Shown here: in pieces, positions 36,098-51,112 of the stretch
Numbering within the stretch: position 1 is the stretch's first letter
Layout: each line of letters starts with the position of its first letter
From: Cristatella mucedo
Lineage: Eukaryota > Bryozoa > Phylactolaemata > Cristatellidae
NCBI GenBank assembly: GCA_009760855.2
Contig: WPIO01000021.1
Coordinates: 5,457,001 to 5,521,000, forward strand
Direction of reading: 5' to 3'
DNA length: 64,000 nucleotides
The notes under the pieces: model-generated
Databases searched by the model: none
Told to the model about the DNA's origin: nothing
What the model saw: only the letters and a program-made list of their open reading frames with translations
Made by a program: the position numbers and the translations under genes

Positions 36098-36484
36098 AGT
36101 CCAACGTATCGTCCTCAAGGAGAGCGTAGAAGGCGCAAACGACGCTGAGACTCGACCGACATGCAACAGAGCGGCACGAGCCACGGGGGGGGGGGGTGTC
36201 AAACTCGGCTCTTTTAGGGATCGGGCAGCGACGGCGGTTGCTGCAGCATCACCGGCGTCTCTGGCCGAACGACCGCGGGAGGAGGCCGAAGGTACTGGCT
36301 AGTGGAGCCAGCACAGAAGGTACTGGCTCCCACCCCCCCCCCAAGGGCCAAGCCACTCGGCAGCAAGCAGAGTGGCAGCAGAGGGCGTGTGCTGCCACTC
36401 TGCTCGTTCGACTCGCTGCGGCTCGACGCACGTATCGACGTGGCACGTGAGGAGCGGCGGCAGCAGCAGCGACGGCCGTACCTG

Positions 36485-36666
36485 CGACTGCTGCAACTCG
36501 TGCATGCTGCTGCGGTAATGGCATCTCTGAGCTGCCATTAGGCAACCGTGGCAGCGGTGCAACATCCGGCTTCTTACTCTGGAGTGGCAGTAGTGGCTCG
36601 GCTGAATCTTTCCTCGGTGGAGCGTAGCTTTCGCATAGGCTTGGAAATTCGATGTAGTAGCTGAGA
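36485..36666 (-). CDS. Possible exon of the same unrecognised minus-strand gene
   Basis: On the minus strand an acceptor TTTCTCTCGATTCTCAG is followed by an open stretch (YYIEFPSLCESYAPPRKDSA, then EPLLPLQSKKPDVAPLPRL). It ends at a CAG|GTACGG donor near 36485. Composition looks protein-like and both splice sites are good, but no homology is recognised. The exit phase does not match the acceptor near 35462 directly, so another exon would be needed between them. Confidence 0.3.
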
Positions 36667-36825
36667 ATCGAGAGAAACCCGGTGAGCATGCACGCACGTC
36701 TGTCGTGTGTGCATCGTGTCCGCCGGCCCTTCGTGCTCTCTCTCTCTCTCCTCTCTAAGTGCATGTGTGTGCGTGGGCATGTGTGTCTGCATGCACAAGT
36801 GCACATGTATGTGTGTGCGTGTGCG

Positions 36826-36856
36826 CGTGTCTGTCTGTCTGTCTGTCTGTCTGGCC
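36826..36856 (+). repeat. (TGTC)n microsatellite
   Basis: Seven or so tandem TGTC units, set among GT- and CT-rich sequence. Confidence 0.85.
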
Positions 36857-37808
36857 CTCTCTCTCTCAGCATATTTTTGTCTGCTTCTGTCTGGTGTCAT
36901 CTTAGCAATGCTGGCACAAATGTGCAATCAATCATTTACAGGTTACAGCGAAACAGGACACAGAGAGCAACAGGCAAGCGTGTGACCAGGCTGCAGCTTC
37001 CCGTGTGGCCAGCCGTATCGCGACCCGGCGGTGAACTCGAGCACTAGCACATCTCCAAGCTGCTGATGCAAAATGCAGCTGCTACTGCGCCTATCGTTCG
37101 ATGGCAGGCAGTTGAGCACAAACCTGTCCAACTGCTGCCGCTGTTGAGCCTCTGACAACGGCTTTTGTAGCTCTCTCTTTATGGACACTGCCTCTGAGTA
37201 GACCACCTCTGTCGCGATCCTTCCAGGATTGTGCCTGCAATTAAGTGCAGGCTGTATAAAGCCATGGCTGCCCACTGGCTCCGGCTGCAGTTACTGCTTT
37301 TACTGCAGCTCCCGTCACTCTTTCTCTCTCAGGGAGCGTCTCTTCGTCTCTCTCAACAATGGCAGAGCTAAGCAGGGCCATTAGCTGCTCCCCTTTACAG
37401 CGGACAGTGACCTGGGCCGTCTCCTGTTCATACACCCCACCCCTGAGTGTCACTAACGCCCTAAACAATGCCCTCCTTCCACTCGATGAGCAATTGCTGA
37501 GTGTGAGTCAAATATGCAAAATGATTTTCCACTGTACTGCTTCATTAATTGCAGGCCTTGCCCTCCTCCATTAAAAACTTGTGTGTCTTGTCCCCCTCGA
37601 GGAAAATCCTGGCTTTGCCTCTGTCTCTCTGTCGCCCCAATGCCCTCTGTCTCTGCATATCTCTGCCTATCTCTCTCTATCTTTACTGCTCTGTCTCTCA
37701 CTCTATCTATCCACATCTATCAGGCCATCTCTCTCACTAACTCACTCCCGGCCTTCCATTTCTCTCCCCCTCTCTCTGTCTGTCTCTTTCTCTGTCTCTA
37801 TTCCTCTC

Positions 37809-40170
<2,362 letters not shown>

Positions 40171-40175
40171 GAATT

Positions 40176-40316
40176 GAGTTGGTCCAGTGGTTAAGGTGCT
40201 CGCCCCGACCAACGTGTGGCTGAGGTCGTGGGCTCGAGCCCCGAGGCATATGTGAAGCTTCTGAATAGAGATCAAGTTCTCTTAGGGTGCTATATAAATT
40301 AATTATATTTATTAAT
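40176..40316 (+). mobile_element. SINE-B copy
   Basis: GAGTTGGTCCAGTGGTTAAG starts the head and GGGCTCGAGCCCC is the B box. The tail GAAGCTTCTGAATAGAGATC and TTAGGGTGCTATATAAATT ends in AT-rich sequence. Confidence 0.85.
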
Positions 40317-40549
40317 TCGCAGCCGAAGACCTTCAGCGCAAAAGCTTCTATCGTCAACGGTCTTTAAGCGCAGGAACGGAGCAGCTAATTTATCGTCCAT
40401 TGAATATCTGAGTGCTGAAACTAGTGCAGCAGTTCTGCTAGTTATGAAGGAGCCAAGCTACGGCTGGCCTTGTGGGTCGGTGTAAGAACTTTAAGAACTG
40501 TATCCTTTGATGAACCCGTTGCCATCGCAGCTCCGTAAGCGAAGGAGAC

Positions 40550-40905
40550 ACATAATAATATAACAATAATAATAATAATGCACTAGATAAAGCGCCCTCA
40601 GAGAACTCAGTCTCTTTCTAGGTGCTTTCCATTTGCTGCAAAGGGAAACGCGATTGGATGGTGAGTAATATCATGCTTGATAAACAATATGAATAACATG
40701 GTTAGGGGTGACATGCACAGGGTCAGCAAGCAAGTGTGGTTAGTGGCAGCATGCAGTGTCAGCACGCACAAGCACACGAAGGGCGAATCACAGGGACCCA
40801 CTAAATGCTGTCCTAAATATGTGTGTTTTTAAGTTCTTTTTAAATGTGGTCAAGTCAGGCGGATGTTCTGATGCAAGTCGGGAGTGGGTTGAACCTCTGG
40901 GATTT
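40550..40905 (-). mobile_element. L2-type LINE 3' end fragment
   Basis: On the minus strand it has the last coding block (LTTFKKNLKTHIFRTAFSGS), the 3' UTR with TGCATGTCACCCCTAACC, the tail and an (ATT)-type end. It is cut off on the coding side near 40905, where an unrelated AT-rich junction begins. Confidence 0.85.
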
Positions 40906-40979
40906 TCAGACACATACAAACGTATATATATATATACATTAAGATTTAGTAAAATATTTAACGGACGTATATACATTAG

Positions 40980-41672
40980 CCAGCGGTGCCCTGCCCTGCC
41001 GGGGTCGCGGGTGCTACCCGGGCCTCCCGGTTCAGGATCGAGGACCGCACGGTTTCCTAGCCGGTAATGGCGTCGGAGACGCAGTGTCGCCTTAAAGCCG
41101 TCCTTTCCGCGCGTGGAACGCCGAGGTCGGCCAGGCAAGCTTCATTATTTGGCCACCAGACTTGGCCGAGAGCCGCGACCGCGAAGGGCCTCACCACTGC
41201 CGACCGGTAGCCAGCGGTCAGGAAAGACCGGGCAATGGCTTCACATTTATCGGCCTTGTTCCGGGCCGCCATAATCAGAGCATCCTCGCTGCTGTTGAAC
41301 GGCGCCGTCACATCAACAATTACTTAATCAGTGTCGTTTTCACTGACCTGGTCCGGCTTGAGAGCCAGACCACCGGCAAGCGGGAGGGCGCGGCCTGCCG
41401 ACATGTAGTAGAGGGCGGTGGCCGGAAGACCTCCGATTAGGCGGCCTAGAACCAGGTGGTGTCGGGCCATAATTGCATGCAGCATCGGCCGGCGGTGGCT
41501 CAGCACGTGGCGGCAAGCGGTCTCTGCCTCCGTGCGGCATAGGCTGCAGCTGGTAACCGTCTCAGGGTATGCCCGACTTCTGGCAGCAGCCACTGGCAGC
41601 ACGTCCAGGCGCATGTACTGCCAAGCCCGGAACGACAGGCCAAGACCCGTGGTCAAGAACAGACTGCGTGTG
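40980..41672 (-). pseudogene. RLE-type (R2-like) non-LTR retrotransposon, C-terminal fragment
   Basis: The minus strand encodes a CCHC-type motif, CSLCRTEAETACRHVLSHRR, followed by IMARHHLVLGRLI. Then come KPDQVSENDTD and, after one in-frame TAA (about 41322), VIVDVTAPFNSSEDA. The next part includes NKADKCEAIARSFLTAGY, FAVAALGQVWWPNNE and CLADLGVPRA. This is the zinc-knuckle plus restriction-like endonuclease layout of the R2, R4, Hero and NeSL clades, with the PD...D...K pattern. The rDNA target of true R2 elements is absent here. The 5' side stops at a TA microsatellite. Confidence 0.78.
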
Positions 41673-41692
41673 TATATATATATATATATATG

Positions 41693-41751
<59 letters not shown>
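41673..41751 (+). repeat. (TA)n microsatellite
   Basis: About 75 bases of TA with two G interruptions (GTATG), placed exactly between two unrelated LINE fragments. Confidence 0.95.
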
Positions 41752-41753
<2 letters not shown>

Positions 41754-41754
41754 T

Positions 41755-43640
41755 TTGCTGTGCGGTTGTACCCAAAAGAGCACACTTGTTGGCCGTGCAG
41801 CCATATTCTTCACCAGCTTGCACAGGCCTATAAGCTTTTCCGGTAGCCCATCAAAAATGGAATTTGAAGTTATTCTGCCTAGGCAGAACCAGGGAGCTAG
41901 TGCATTTTTTTCAAGCACCATGGTAGGCAGGCCCTAATCTTGGAAATGAATCGTAAGTGACTACGGCTAGCTTTGAGGCCAAGTTTTCTTCAATGGAACA
42001 TTCAAAACTTGAGCAGTTGTCAAAGAGGACACCTAAATTTCGAGTACGTGGTAACGGCCGCACAGCGCTATCACCTATTTAAAGAGACAAGTATTCTAGT
42101 CTTTTATCCTTTGGGTGTCCTATGGGTAGAAGTTCAGTTTAATCACCATTTACCTTACGGAAATTAGCCAATATCCTTATCGAATATCTTTAAAGGCAAG
42201 CATTCGGTTTGTCCGTCGCAGCACAAGATTCCGATAATTTAGACGACAAATACAGCTGGATATCGTCAGCACAGAAGTGGTAGTCAGTCCCATGGACCTG
42301 AGTAACTTATTCGAGACCCTCGTGGACCTCCACGGGTGACTGGTCTGCTGAATGAGACTTGACCACCTCACTCCATGGATTGAACAGGATCGGACAACTA
42401 CAATTTTGACCACGCCAGTGCCTCGTCAGCCAGACCGATCGCTGCTCTCAATTGTTTAGGTATGATATTGGGATCGATAGTGTCGGACGCAGCTGATAGA
42501 TCCAGCAGGACCAGAGCAGTGGCATTCCCGTCATTCCCGCTGCTGCATATGATGGCGTTGGCTGCACGGAGGAGATCGGTTTCAGTGGAGTGGTGTCGCT
42601 TAAATACCGACCTAAATTTGTCTGAGAATGCATTCGTTTCATCGAGTCCTGCAAGCTGCTTAGCAGCAATATTTTTAACAATTTTTGATAAAAAGGAAGA
42701 AGGAAAACGGGGCGATAGTTTTCTCGGACCTTTGAATTCAATCTAGACTTTCTAAGTATTGGTCGAATGATATAGCCAAAAACAACTTCGTTATTTTGAG
42801 ACGCATTAAAAAACCTGATCTGTGGCTCGACTAAGTTGTTCGGCCAGAGAGGGCGCGGTGTAGCGTCCACAGGAGACGAGCTTTTCTCTGGACAGCGTTA
42901 AAGTAGCCGCAGTTCGCATACAGAAACATCAAGGATTTCTTATGGAAGGTCCTAAGTTGTGAATCTACGTTTCCTTTATTCGGAGGAGACTTTATGAATG
43001 CGCTAACATACGAAATTTCTTCAGCCACGAAGGCGGAAAACTTCTGCGTGTAGATGCGGAGGAAGTCTTTGAAACTGGTAAGATCTTCGTCAGACCCAAA
43101 ATTTAATTAGCCGCATTTTAAGCCAACGCTTTACACGGCGCATCTCTTGAAGTGTTGTGGTGAATTAAAGGGAATCTCCTCGACTCTGTCCACTGACATT
43201 ATGCAGGGGATGATACTCATCGACAGCAATCCTAAGTTTCGAGTTTACTGCATCAGTGAGGGAATGGAGGCTGTCGGCCGAATCCGGGTGAGATAAAAAA
43301 GACCTGAATCACACGAAGATTGAAAGAATTTCTCAACACCAATGCCATTTAAGTTGTGTCGCTGGACAGAGTCGACGCTACCCTGCCCACACTACGGGAC
43401 AGGAACAGTAAATGAGACTGAGCACAGATCCGAAATGGTCAGAGGGCACACAACTGTCGGTCCATTGTGGCCCATTAAGTGCTTGCGATCGTGAGATCCA
43501 GAACGCAGCCACTTTCATGAGTCGTATGACTAAGGATGCACATGGCATTAGGACGATGCTCGTACCCAGTAGATTCATTTTGCTCCGTATAAATATTCTA
43601 TAATTAACAATGAAATATTAATTATAAATGAATAAAATAA
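41755..43640 (-). pseudogene. Decayed non-LTR retrotransposon (APE endonuclease and RT), different family
   Basis: The minus strand carries endonuclease-end traces (SCVPSDHFGSVL, about 43450). Reverse transcriptase blocks follow: NYRPVFLLPFYQKLLKILL (about 42720) and LVLLDLSAASDTIDP (about 42490). Then RNLGVLFDNCSSFECSI (about 42020) and SIFDGLPEKLIGLCKLVKN (about 41850) appear. Many frameshifts and stops are present, and similarity to the younger L2-type copies is low. It ends against the TA run at 41751. Confidence 0.65.
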
Positions 43641-43864
43641 TTTAGATAATTTAGCAAGAGAAGACCATAGAAGTACTCTGCAAAAGCGGCTGTTCAGATG
43701 AGCGAGGTGCACAAAGCATACTTCAGCATGCCTGTTTGGGATCAAGACAAGCCCTGGGCAACTCATTTCACACGTGAAACTGCAATAGAACTGTTCAAGT
43801 TAAGGTGAACAAATGCCGCGCGCTAAATGGAAGTTCTAACACAATATTAGGTCATGCGTGAATC

Positions 43865-44605
43865 ATCTCTGCAGTTCATACACTCCCTCTTGCCGATGTG
43901 ATCGCCAAGCACAATCTAGGCTTTCACTTCTATGCAGAGGACATTCCGTTGTACCTTTTCTTTGATCCCTCCCAGCCCTCGAGCACGTTGAACTCTGTCA
44001 ACTCCCTTGCTGCACGGATTGCTGACATTCGCAGATGGATGACAGCAAACTTTCTCAAATTAAATGAATTAAAACCAACATAGTAGTTATGGGCTAACCA
44101 AGTGGAAATCAGAAATTGAAAAGTTTAACGCTCGAAATCGGCTCTGCTAGCGTATCCTGTTACGTGTGCACTCGACTTCAATGTCCTGTCACTTACTTTT
44201 AGGTGCCTTCATTCTCTGGCCCCTGCTAACTATGAACCTCAAATTATTTGGAGATCGTGCTTTTTATTCGCATGCTCTCAAATCATGGAACTCACTTCCG
44301 ACTGACGTTTTGACATTCCCCGACTTGACAAAATATAAAAAGTAGCTAAAACGCACCAGTTTTCGAGAGCATTTGGTGGTTACGTGTGATCCGTCCTTAA
44401 TGTGCTTATGTGTGCTGCCACTGCACATGCTGCCACCAACCGCATTTACATGCTGATACTGTGCATGTCGTCCTAACCGTGTTATGCTTGTTGACAATGT
44501 TCTTGTTATCAATAACCATTTTATTGTGCCTCCTTTAGAGCATATAAAAAATGCCAAGCAAGAAATGAAGTTCTCCTAGGGCGTTATAGAAATGTATTAT
44601 TATTA
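43865..44605 (+). mobile_element. Internally deleted L2-type LINE copy
   Basis: It begins in the reverse transcriptase at HTLPLADVIAKHNLGFHFYA. The YADD catalytic motif reads YAED here (43931-43942). After WMTANFLKLNE most of the C-terminal part is deleted; coding similarity resumes at the final blocks, then the 3' UTR, tail and (ATT)n follow. Confidence 0.82.
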
Positions 44606-44639
44606 TTTTAATTTGTGTAATTATGGTATGTTTACAGGC

Positions 44640-46010
44640 TTCCACAGAGGAGCCAGGGAGCAATGAAGTTTTCTATCCAACGAATTTAGTGGGAACCGAC
44701 TGACCACTCAAGCAACTACAACTTGTGTACATGTTGGGCCTGCCAAAAATCAAGCAAGAAAGAGTGCACCAACCATCGTGTACCCACATATTTCTTCACC
44801 CCCACCGCTCTAGTACCACGCTCCCCTGTGCTCCCTTCCCCGGAGAAGAATCAATCATCTTCACGGAAGCGAAAAAAGTCGGACAACAGGGAAGATATTT
44901 CAGATCCAGATTCCATTTGTACACAGATGCGGTTTCGGATGGAAAACCATACTTTCCCAATTAGAAAAAACTCAGACAAGACCTGTCAGAGAGCTTGGCC
45001 TCACTTAGTCCAATACTGAGATTCTTACATCTAGGCTCAATGAGTGAAACACGTTAGATGAATGTGTGAAAGTGACTGATCAGATAAAGCATCCCTAACT
45101 TTTCAAGCCTCTCCAGGCGGCATAATGTGCTGCGTTTCTAAAACAGTGCGGCCGGTCAATTCGAGGTTTTAGGAATCATTTTTGATCCGAGTAAATGATG
45201 TTATTCATAGACATTTCATCCAGAAAGTCTCACAGCCTGGCCGCTTCACATAATGAGCAAGGACCCTTTCCCCAATGGCTCACTCTGTGCACTTCCAAGG
45301 GGACCATTCCAGTGTCAAGATGGTTCCGAGTGGCTCGAAGAATGGTGACTGTCGCTAAGAGGTGATTGGACACTTCAAAATTGTGTCATTTTTGATGGGC
45401 CTCAAAGTCGGTTTTTAGGAAGTTTCCTATAGGACAGCCGAGACAGCAAGCTGCACTATCAAAAAAGAAACTGGCCCCAGTCAATCGAGCTCTGTGCACG
45501 GAAAAAACAGCATCAAGTTGTGGTCGCCGGTAGGCTCAGAAAATGCACTGCACATCAATTTAGGCCTCAGCAAGCAATTTTTCATGGCTCTAGAAAATGA
45601 AATGGGTGAGAAGCTTTTAAGTAACTCCGAAATGTCTTTCGACAGCTATCGGAGGAAAATTTCAAAGCTGGTATCTTCGTCGGAACACAGGTAAAGAATA
45701 TCATAAGAGCCAAATTCGCCAAGAAACTCCATTAGGACGGAAAAGTGGCTTGGAACAGTATAGTCGCAGTTTTTCGGGGATTTCTGGCAATCACTGTGGC
45801 AGAAAACTGTGAGCTGCTGGTTCAGGCTCTTAGTATTATGAACTGTTCCCTAACAGAATGCAGAATGTCCAAGTCAAAGTCCATACCTTTTATGCTGATC
45901 TTGAAAAACTCTAGGAGAACAAGGGAGCGTACTTAAAGGGGCAAGGCTAGTGCTTTCAGCAGGAAGTACTAGACTTCGTTGTCGTTCCCGCAAGTAATAT
46001 GACGTAAGCA
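44640..46010 (+). pseudogene. Decayed member of an uncharacterised multicopy invertebrate family
   Basis: Scattered frames keep the order of a protein family found in many copies in cnidarian, arthropod and fish genomes. I know it only as an uncharacterised family with an EEQGERFHQ motif. Visible blocks are LGLPKIKQERVHQPSCTHIF, EILTSRLNEWNTLDECVKVT (about 45025), FIDISSRKSHSLAASHNEQG (about 45200), ALHINLGLSKQFFMALENEM (45545), AWNSIVAVFRGFLA (about 45748) and QEVLDF (about 45960). Many stops and shifts interrupt it. Whether the family is a mobile element or a domesticated derivative is unknown to me. Confidence 0.6.
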
Positions 46011-48290
46011 TGATGGGCACGTACATTTGGGGGCTTCTTCAGGAAAGCGCTTTGCTTAATGGCCCCAAAATATATAACATCTACTCATTCCTTAACCATT
46101 TTGTATGGTAATTTGTGTATTACTTCATAGTAAACCTACACTCATTTGACTCATTTGCTGTTCTTTGTGACTAAATGTCAACCAAAGTATGTGAATGTAT
46201 CAGTTTTCTCATCGGAAATTGACAATTTCATGTCAATATTTGTCCTGGTCAAAAAAACGAAGTTTGTAAGGATTAAAGGCCATTTTCAATACTTATTAGG
46301 CATAATCAATTAGGAAATATTACTTACTACTCAGGCAAAAATGCTATACAGTGATTATAAGTTCTTTGCGTCGTGCTGAAACTTCAAAGGATTTTTAAAC
46401 ACTGGTGTAATAATTAAGTGGAACTCTTTGGATATCAATACAGCTACAAAAAAATCAGGGTCACTCAGAAACGTCTTTGCATAATTACTCAATTACCACT
46501 GATTTATAAATCCTGCTTAAACAGTGGAACTCCTTACAGCACTCTAATATTGCACGGCTTTTTCAGACCCACGTGCCATCCTGCTTTTTAGCACCTGCTT
46601 TGAGTCATCTTTTGATAATCCCCATAATTTTAGCCAGGTGCCGAATAAAGTTTCCTTAAAGAAGACCTTCTCATCACTTGTTTCTTTAGCGTAGTTCTCC
46701 TGAGGTAAATTTGTTAGGCATTACTTCGCAATCGCGTGTGCCTCAAAATGCGCGGTGCGCCCGCCTCTGACCCTCACCTCAGCCAAGTTTCACAAATGGC
46801 TGTTTAGGAAAGCGGACACAAATCTAACGTATGTAATTAAAGCATTACTACCCTGCTTTGATAATTACTTTCATGATTCAGGCTGGCAATTTAACATCGC
46901 CAGCGATCACCTCAAAGTATGCATACGACCGATGCGGAGTCCAATCTGCAGCCATACCGGACGCTGGTCAGCGACTCTTTATTTTTTTTGTTTTACTCAC
47001 ACAGCTTAAAAATGGCAAGCCTCTGTAATAACTTCTGAACTTGGCGAGTCGGTGGCGATGGTACTGTCCTGAAGACTTAACGCAGACTTTCTCAGATGAT
47101 CCGCCTGCAGTCAAGAACGGTAAAGACATCCTTTTCAGCTGCTGTCAGCAGCCTTTCATCGTCGGCTCCGCGATCGACAAGAGTAGGGAAGTCGCCGCTT
47201 ACACGTCACGATCGCTTGAAGAGGAGCGAGAGAAACGCAGGGACACGAGCAAGGGCTGCCTGTCCAGGATTTTGTAAGGGGGGGGGGCTAAAAATCTTTC
47301 TCGACAGGCCTGGCACAAGGTTAGGAAGGCATTCTTTTAGGAGTAATCCGGAAAGGGTCTCCCGCTCATTATAAATTTGTTATTATTTATTTTAAGAGAG
47401 CCTTAAGCCCCGTGGCGTACAAAGGACTTTATTAGCTCTATAACCCCGAGGCGGTCTAAGCATCCAGGCCCGACTTGTGAAACAAACTTTTAGAAAAATC
47501 TCAGTAAAAATCAGCTGTCACATTCGCGCCGCCTCAGGTATTAAGGGGAAGTTTGTACCATTTGCTAGCTAGCCAGCAGACCTTTGGCCGAATTTTTAAG
47601 AGATTGACTTTAAAAAAATCTCAAAAATTACCGTGAAGCGCCATCTTCGCAGCAGTGTTCTATGTGCCAGTTTAATTAAAATCGGAAATCACGTGACTCC
47701 GTGGAACCATCGGTGACTCCTCCTCGAACAGCGAATTCCGAGTAAAACGTGGCAGTCTGACCTTTGAGGCAAGATGCTAGCTACTCAGGTTATGTCCTTC
47801 AAGGCTGATCGTAGCTCCGCTACCCGCGTTGCAGTCATGCCCTCTTTCGAGAATCAATTTGGTGATATCTTCTTTCACTTAGGAGTAAATGCATAGAAAA
47901 CACTGAGAAGACTGGTCAAACGATCGAATATTTGTATAGGTGCCTTTCAAAAGACAAACTTATCAGAAATGGGATCCGAAGTTTTGATAATTTCCACATA
48001 AAAGGAAAGTAATAAAAACAAATAATAATGCAGAAAATGAATGTTCAACCCGGAAGTAAACCAGAAACAACGTTAAGTATACCGAGGTACCTGTTTTTTG
48101 CTTGTTGAGGTGCATGCTCGTGACTTGTACATGCCTTCATTTACAGTATATTTTAATGCTTTGTAAATACAATAACTAACGACTTACCATAATCCAGCCT
48201 AGTTAAGCTAAAATCGCCTGAAAATCAGGGGTGCAAAGCTTACATTTTGAGTGAATACAGTAATACACCGTTATTTGTACGTACCCACCA
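46011..48290. other. AT-rich stretch without recognised features
   Basis: No gene, SINE or LINE piece was recognised. A poly-G run at 47279-47288 is the only low-complexity feature. Confidence 0.5.
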
Positions 48291-50256
48291 AATTGTATGC
48301 TGTTTCGCTCACACGCCCTCGTGCAAACGGGTTGTAAATACGGTGGCCTCTACCACAGTCCACCGCCCACCGCAATCCACTTAAAGCCACTGTAAATCCA
48401 CCACAAATCGGTTGAGCGAAGCTCCAAGTAGCATTTAATAACAGACAACACTATATTTCAAGTGTACTCGAAAAACTGCGTGCCATTCTGCGGGTGCGTT
48501 CTCAGCGACGCCTCTGCAATAAACTGCAGCGACCCGGTCCGATACCGAAGTCACACTGTAATCCATTGCATTCTACTGCAAAACGAAAGAAATCCTACGT
48601 AAAAAGCTTCCTTTTTATTGCATATGACATCACACTCTGTGGCAAGTGTACTCACAAAATTTCAGGAGACCTGGCACGGGCGTCCTAATGCAGTGCACCA
48701 TAATCGAGTGCAACGGCTAGAGGAAATACCACAATCCACTTCAATCCACCGCAAGACTACTAGAAATATATTGCACCGTGCTCCAGTTGCATTGCATATT
48801 AAAGCCCACTGTGTTAAGCGAATACCTACGTTAATTCAAAGCCATTTCGCTTCTGTGCTTCCTGGCAATGCACGGCAATCGCCCGAAATGACATGTGTAA
48901 ATATCGCAGTCCGCTCTAATCCGCTGCAAATCATCCTGAAACAGTCTACGCGAAGCTCCAATTTACCTTGCATATAATACTAGACAAAGTTCAAAGTGCG
49001 GCCAAAAAATATCGCACCGTTGCACGAGTACGTTTTATGACAATTCAATGTACTGTCCCATACCTCGATCCACGCAATGCTCTGCAAAATGGCCAGATAT
49101 CGTATATAAGAAGCTCTAATTTTAATTAAACACTACTTTACTCTTCGTTAGTGTTGTATTATTTATTATTATTATTTATTATTTCACTACAATTGCCTTC
49201 GGCATTCATATGCAATACACTGTAATTGCCCGGTCCATTACAGTCAATGCTGTAATGGCCCGGGGCATTACAACAATGGACTGCATTCCGCTCGGAAATG
49301 TCCAGAAATCGGTTTCTTAAAGCTCCAATTTTTAATACTTACTACAGCAAACTGTGTTTCAAGTGAAGCTACATCATTATAACCCATTTCGCAATCTCGG
49401 GTAATGCAAGGCAGTCAAAAGCAATTTCTCAGCTCAATGCAGCAATCCACAACAATCCACCATAAATCAACCAGAAATTTGCTATGCAAAGCTCCAACTC
49501 TCATTTATTATAAATTTTATTGTTTTCGAAGTGCAACTGCTTGATTTTAAAGCTATTGGGCTATTTCAAGCTATTTTTCAAGTTCACTGTCGGGCAATGT
49601 ACGTGAATTGTAGTATATTGCGGCATTGGCCTGAGCCATTATAACCGATTGCTGTGCATTTCTAGAGATTGTGTACATTTTAGGTTGAGTTAAAATGACG
49701 TGATTGCACTGTTAATACAGTGCTCTGTAATATCAAATCGAAACGTTAGCTTCGCACAGCCAATTTCAGACGGATGAGGTGGGTTGCAGTAAATTGCAGC
49801 AGGTTGAGATATAGGTCTGGGCTATTGCAGTCCATTGCAAGGCAGGATCCATGAACGAGCATTAACAAGGTCATTTTGAAGGTGCACCGTATATTAAGTA
49901 AAGAGCATCAAGAAATGTCAATAAGAGCTTCACCTAGCCACTCTCAGTCTCATTGCTAGGGATCACTGTGTATTGCCGGATTTGTCCGGGCCGTTGCCAT
50001 TGATTACCAGCGATTGTTTGTGCAATATTGGTTAAAGTGATGCGATTACACTCTTAACACATTGCTCTGGAATACTCAAGATAGGTGGAGCTTCAGCCAG
50101 CCATTTTCTGGCGATTTTGACTGATACTAATGGATATCTGTATTTGACCGGGCGATTGCCATCAAACGTCATGTGTTGCCAGAGATTGAACGCACACAAT
50201 CGGTTGAAATAATATGGGCACTTTGCATCGAATTGTTAAATGCAATGTGAATTGGA

Positions 50257-50385
50257 GCGTCGCATAGCCAATTTCAGGTCATTCTCGATGAATTCCGGCA
50301 TTGGTCCGGGCCATTGCTGTTGAGTGCCATCGATTGCTTTCGACTCTACGCGCACGATTGGTTGAAACGATATGATTGCACTTTT
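50257..50385 (+). repeat. Left 129-bp direct repeat flanking the 727-bp insert
   Basis: It starts GCGTCGCATAGCCAATTTCA and ends GATTGCACTTTT. It differs from 51113-51241 at three positions only. Confidence 0.88.
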
Positions 50386-51112
50386 GTAACCGGGTTCCAG
50401 GGGTCAGAGGCTGTTTCCCGCCAAACCCGCCATACTCCGGCCACGCTGCCGCTCGCCATGCCGCCGAGCTAGGGTAAGACGAGCGGTCGTAAGGGTAAAC
50501 CTCTTTATAATAACGCATGCGCCAACAACAACAGGGGAACTAAACAAGTCTACAGGGAGGGTCCTATACATTATACACTATGAGAGCGCAAGATGACGCA
50601 GTAAGCGCGAACAAACGTGTTAGTCGGGGTCAGTCGGCTTCCGCAGTCCTGTCGTTGTACCGACTCCGAGTCCAACAGTACGAGCGTACGCCGTCCAAAA
50701 CCCGGCTGGCTGAGTAACTGCTGGCTAGTCCGAGTCAACAACTACCACAGTCATAAGCTTCCACCGAAAGACGCCAACACACGGGGGGGGGGGGTCACGA
50801 ACACGCTACACGGGGAATGCGGTATAAACAAGTCAACAACGAGCGAGCTATCCTGCTCCGCTCGGGCCTCGGTACTCGTTCCCTTGCGTGCGTGGCAGCA
50901 TCGCCGGAGCACGCCTGCACGAATCCAGGTGCATAACTCGGCGAGACCGGGAGCCTCCAACACCACGACTTACTTGGCCAACTTCCCGTACCCAAGAGCC
51001 CGGGTGACCTCTCGTTACCACACATCCGGCAATGCATAGGTCTGACCCCGGCCTAGCCGGTGACCCTAACCCTCATTATAGCCGTCCGGTCCCAGCCAAC
51101 CGAACCCGGCCT
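50386..51112. mobile_element. 727-bp GC-rich insert bounded by 129-bp direct repeats
   Basis: The insert begins GTAACCGGGTTCC and ends GAACCCGGCCT, giving an 8-bp inverted terminal match (CCGGGTTC/GAACCCGG). On both sides lies the same 129-bp satellite segment (50257-50385 and 51113-51241) with only three differences, whereas other monomers differ much more. It contains a run of 11-12 Gs and one 140-codon frame without recognisable domain. A solo LTR, a non-autonomous DNA element or a segmental event are all possible. Confidence 0.6.

Noticed and set aside
36943..37716. Minus-strand frames with LGDVLVLEFTAGSRYGW and SFCIFDSHS
   Set aside because: Individually they look protein-like, but frames do not join, splice sites are weak and no family was recognised. 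They could be exons of the unrecognised gene; not called.
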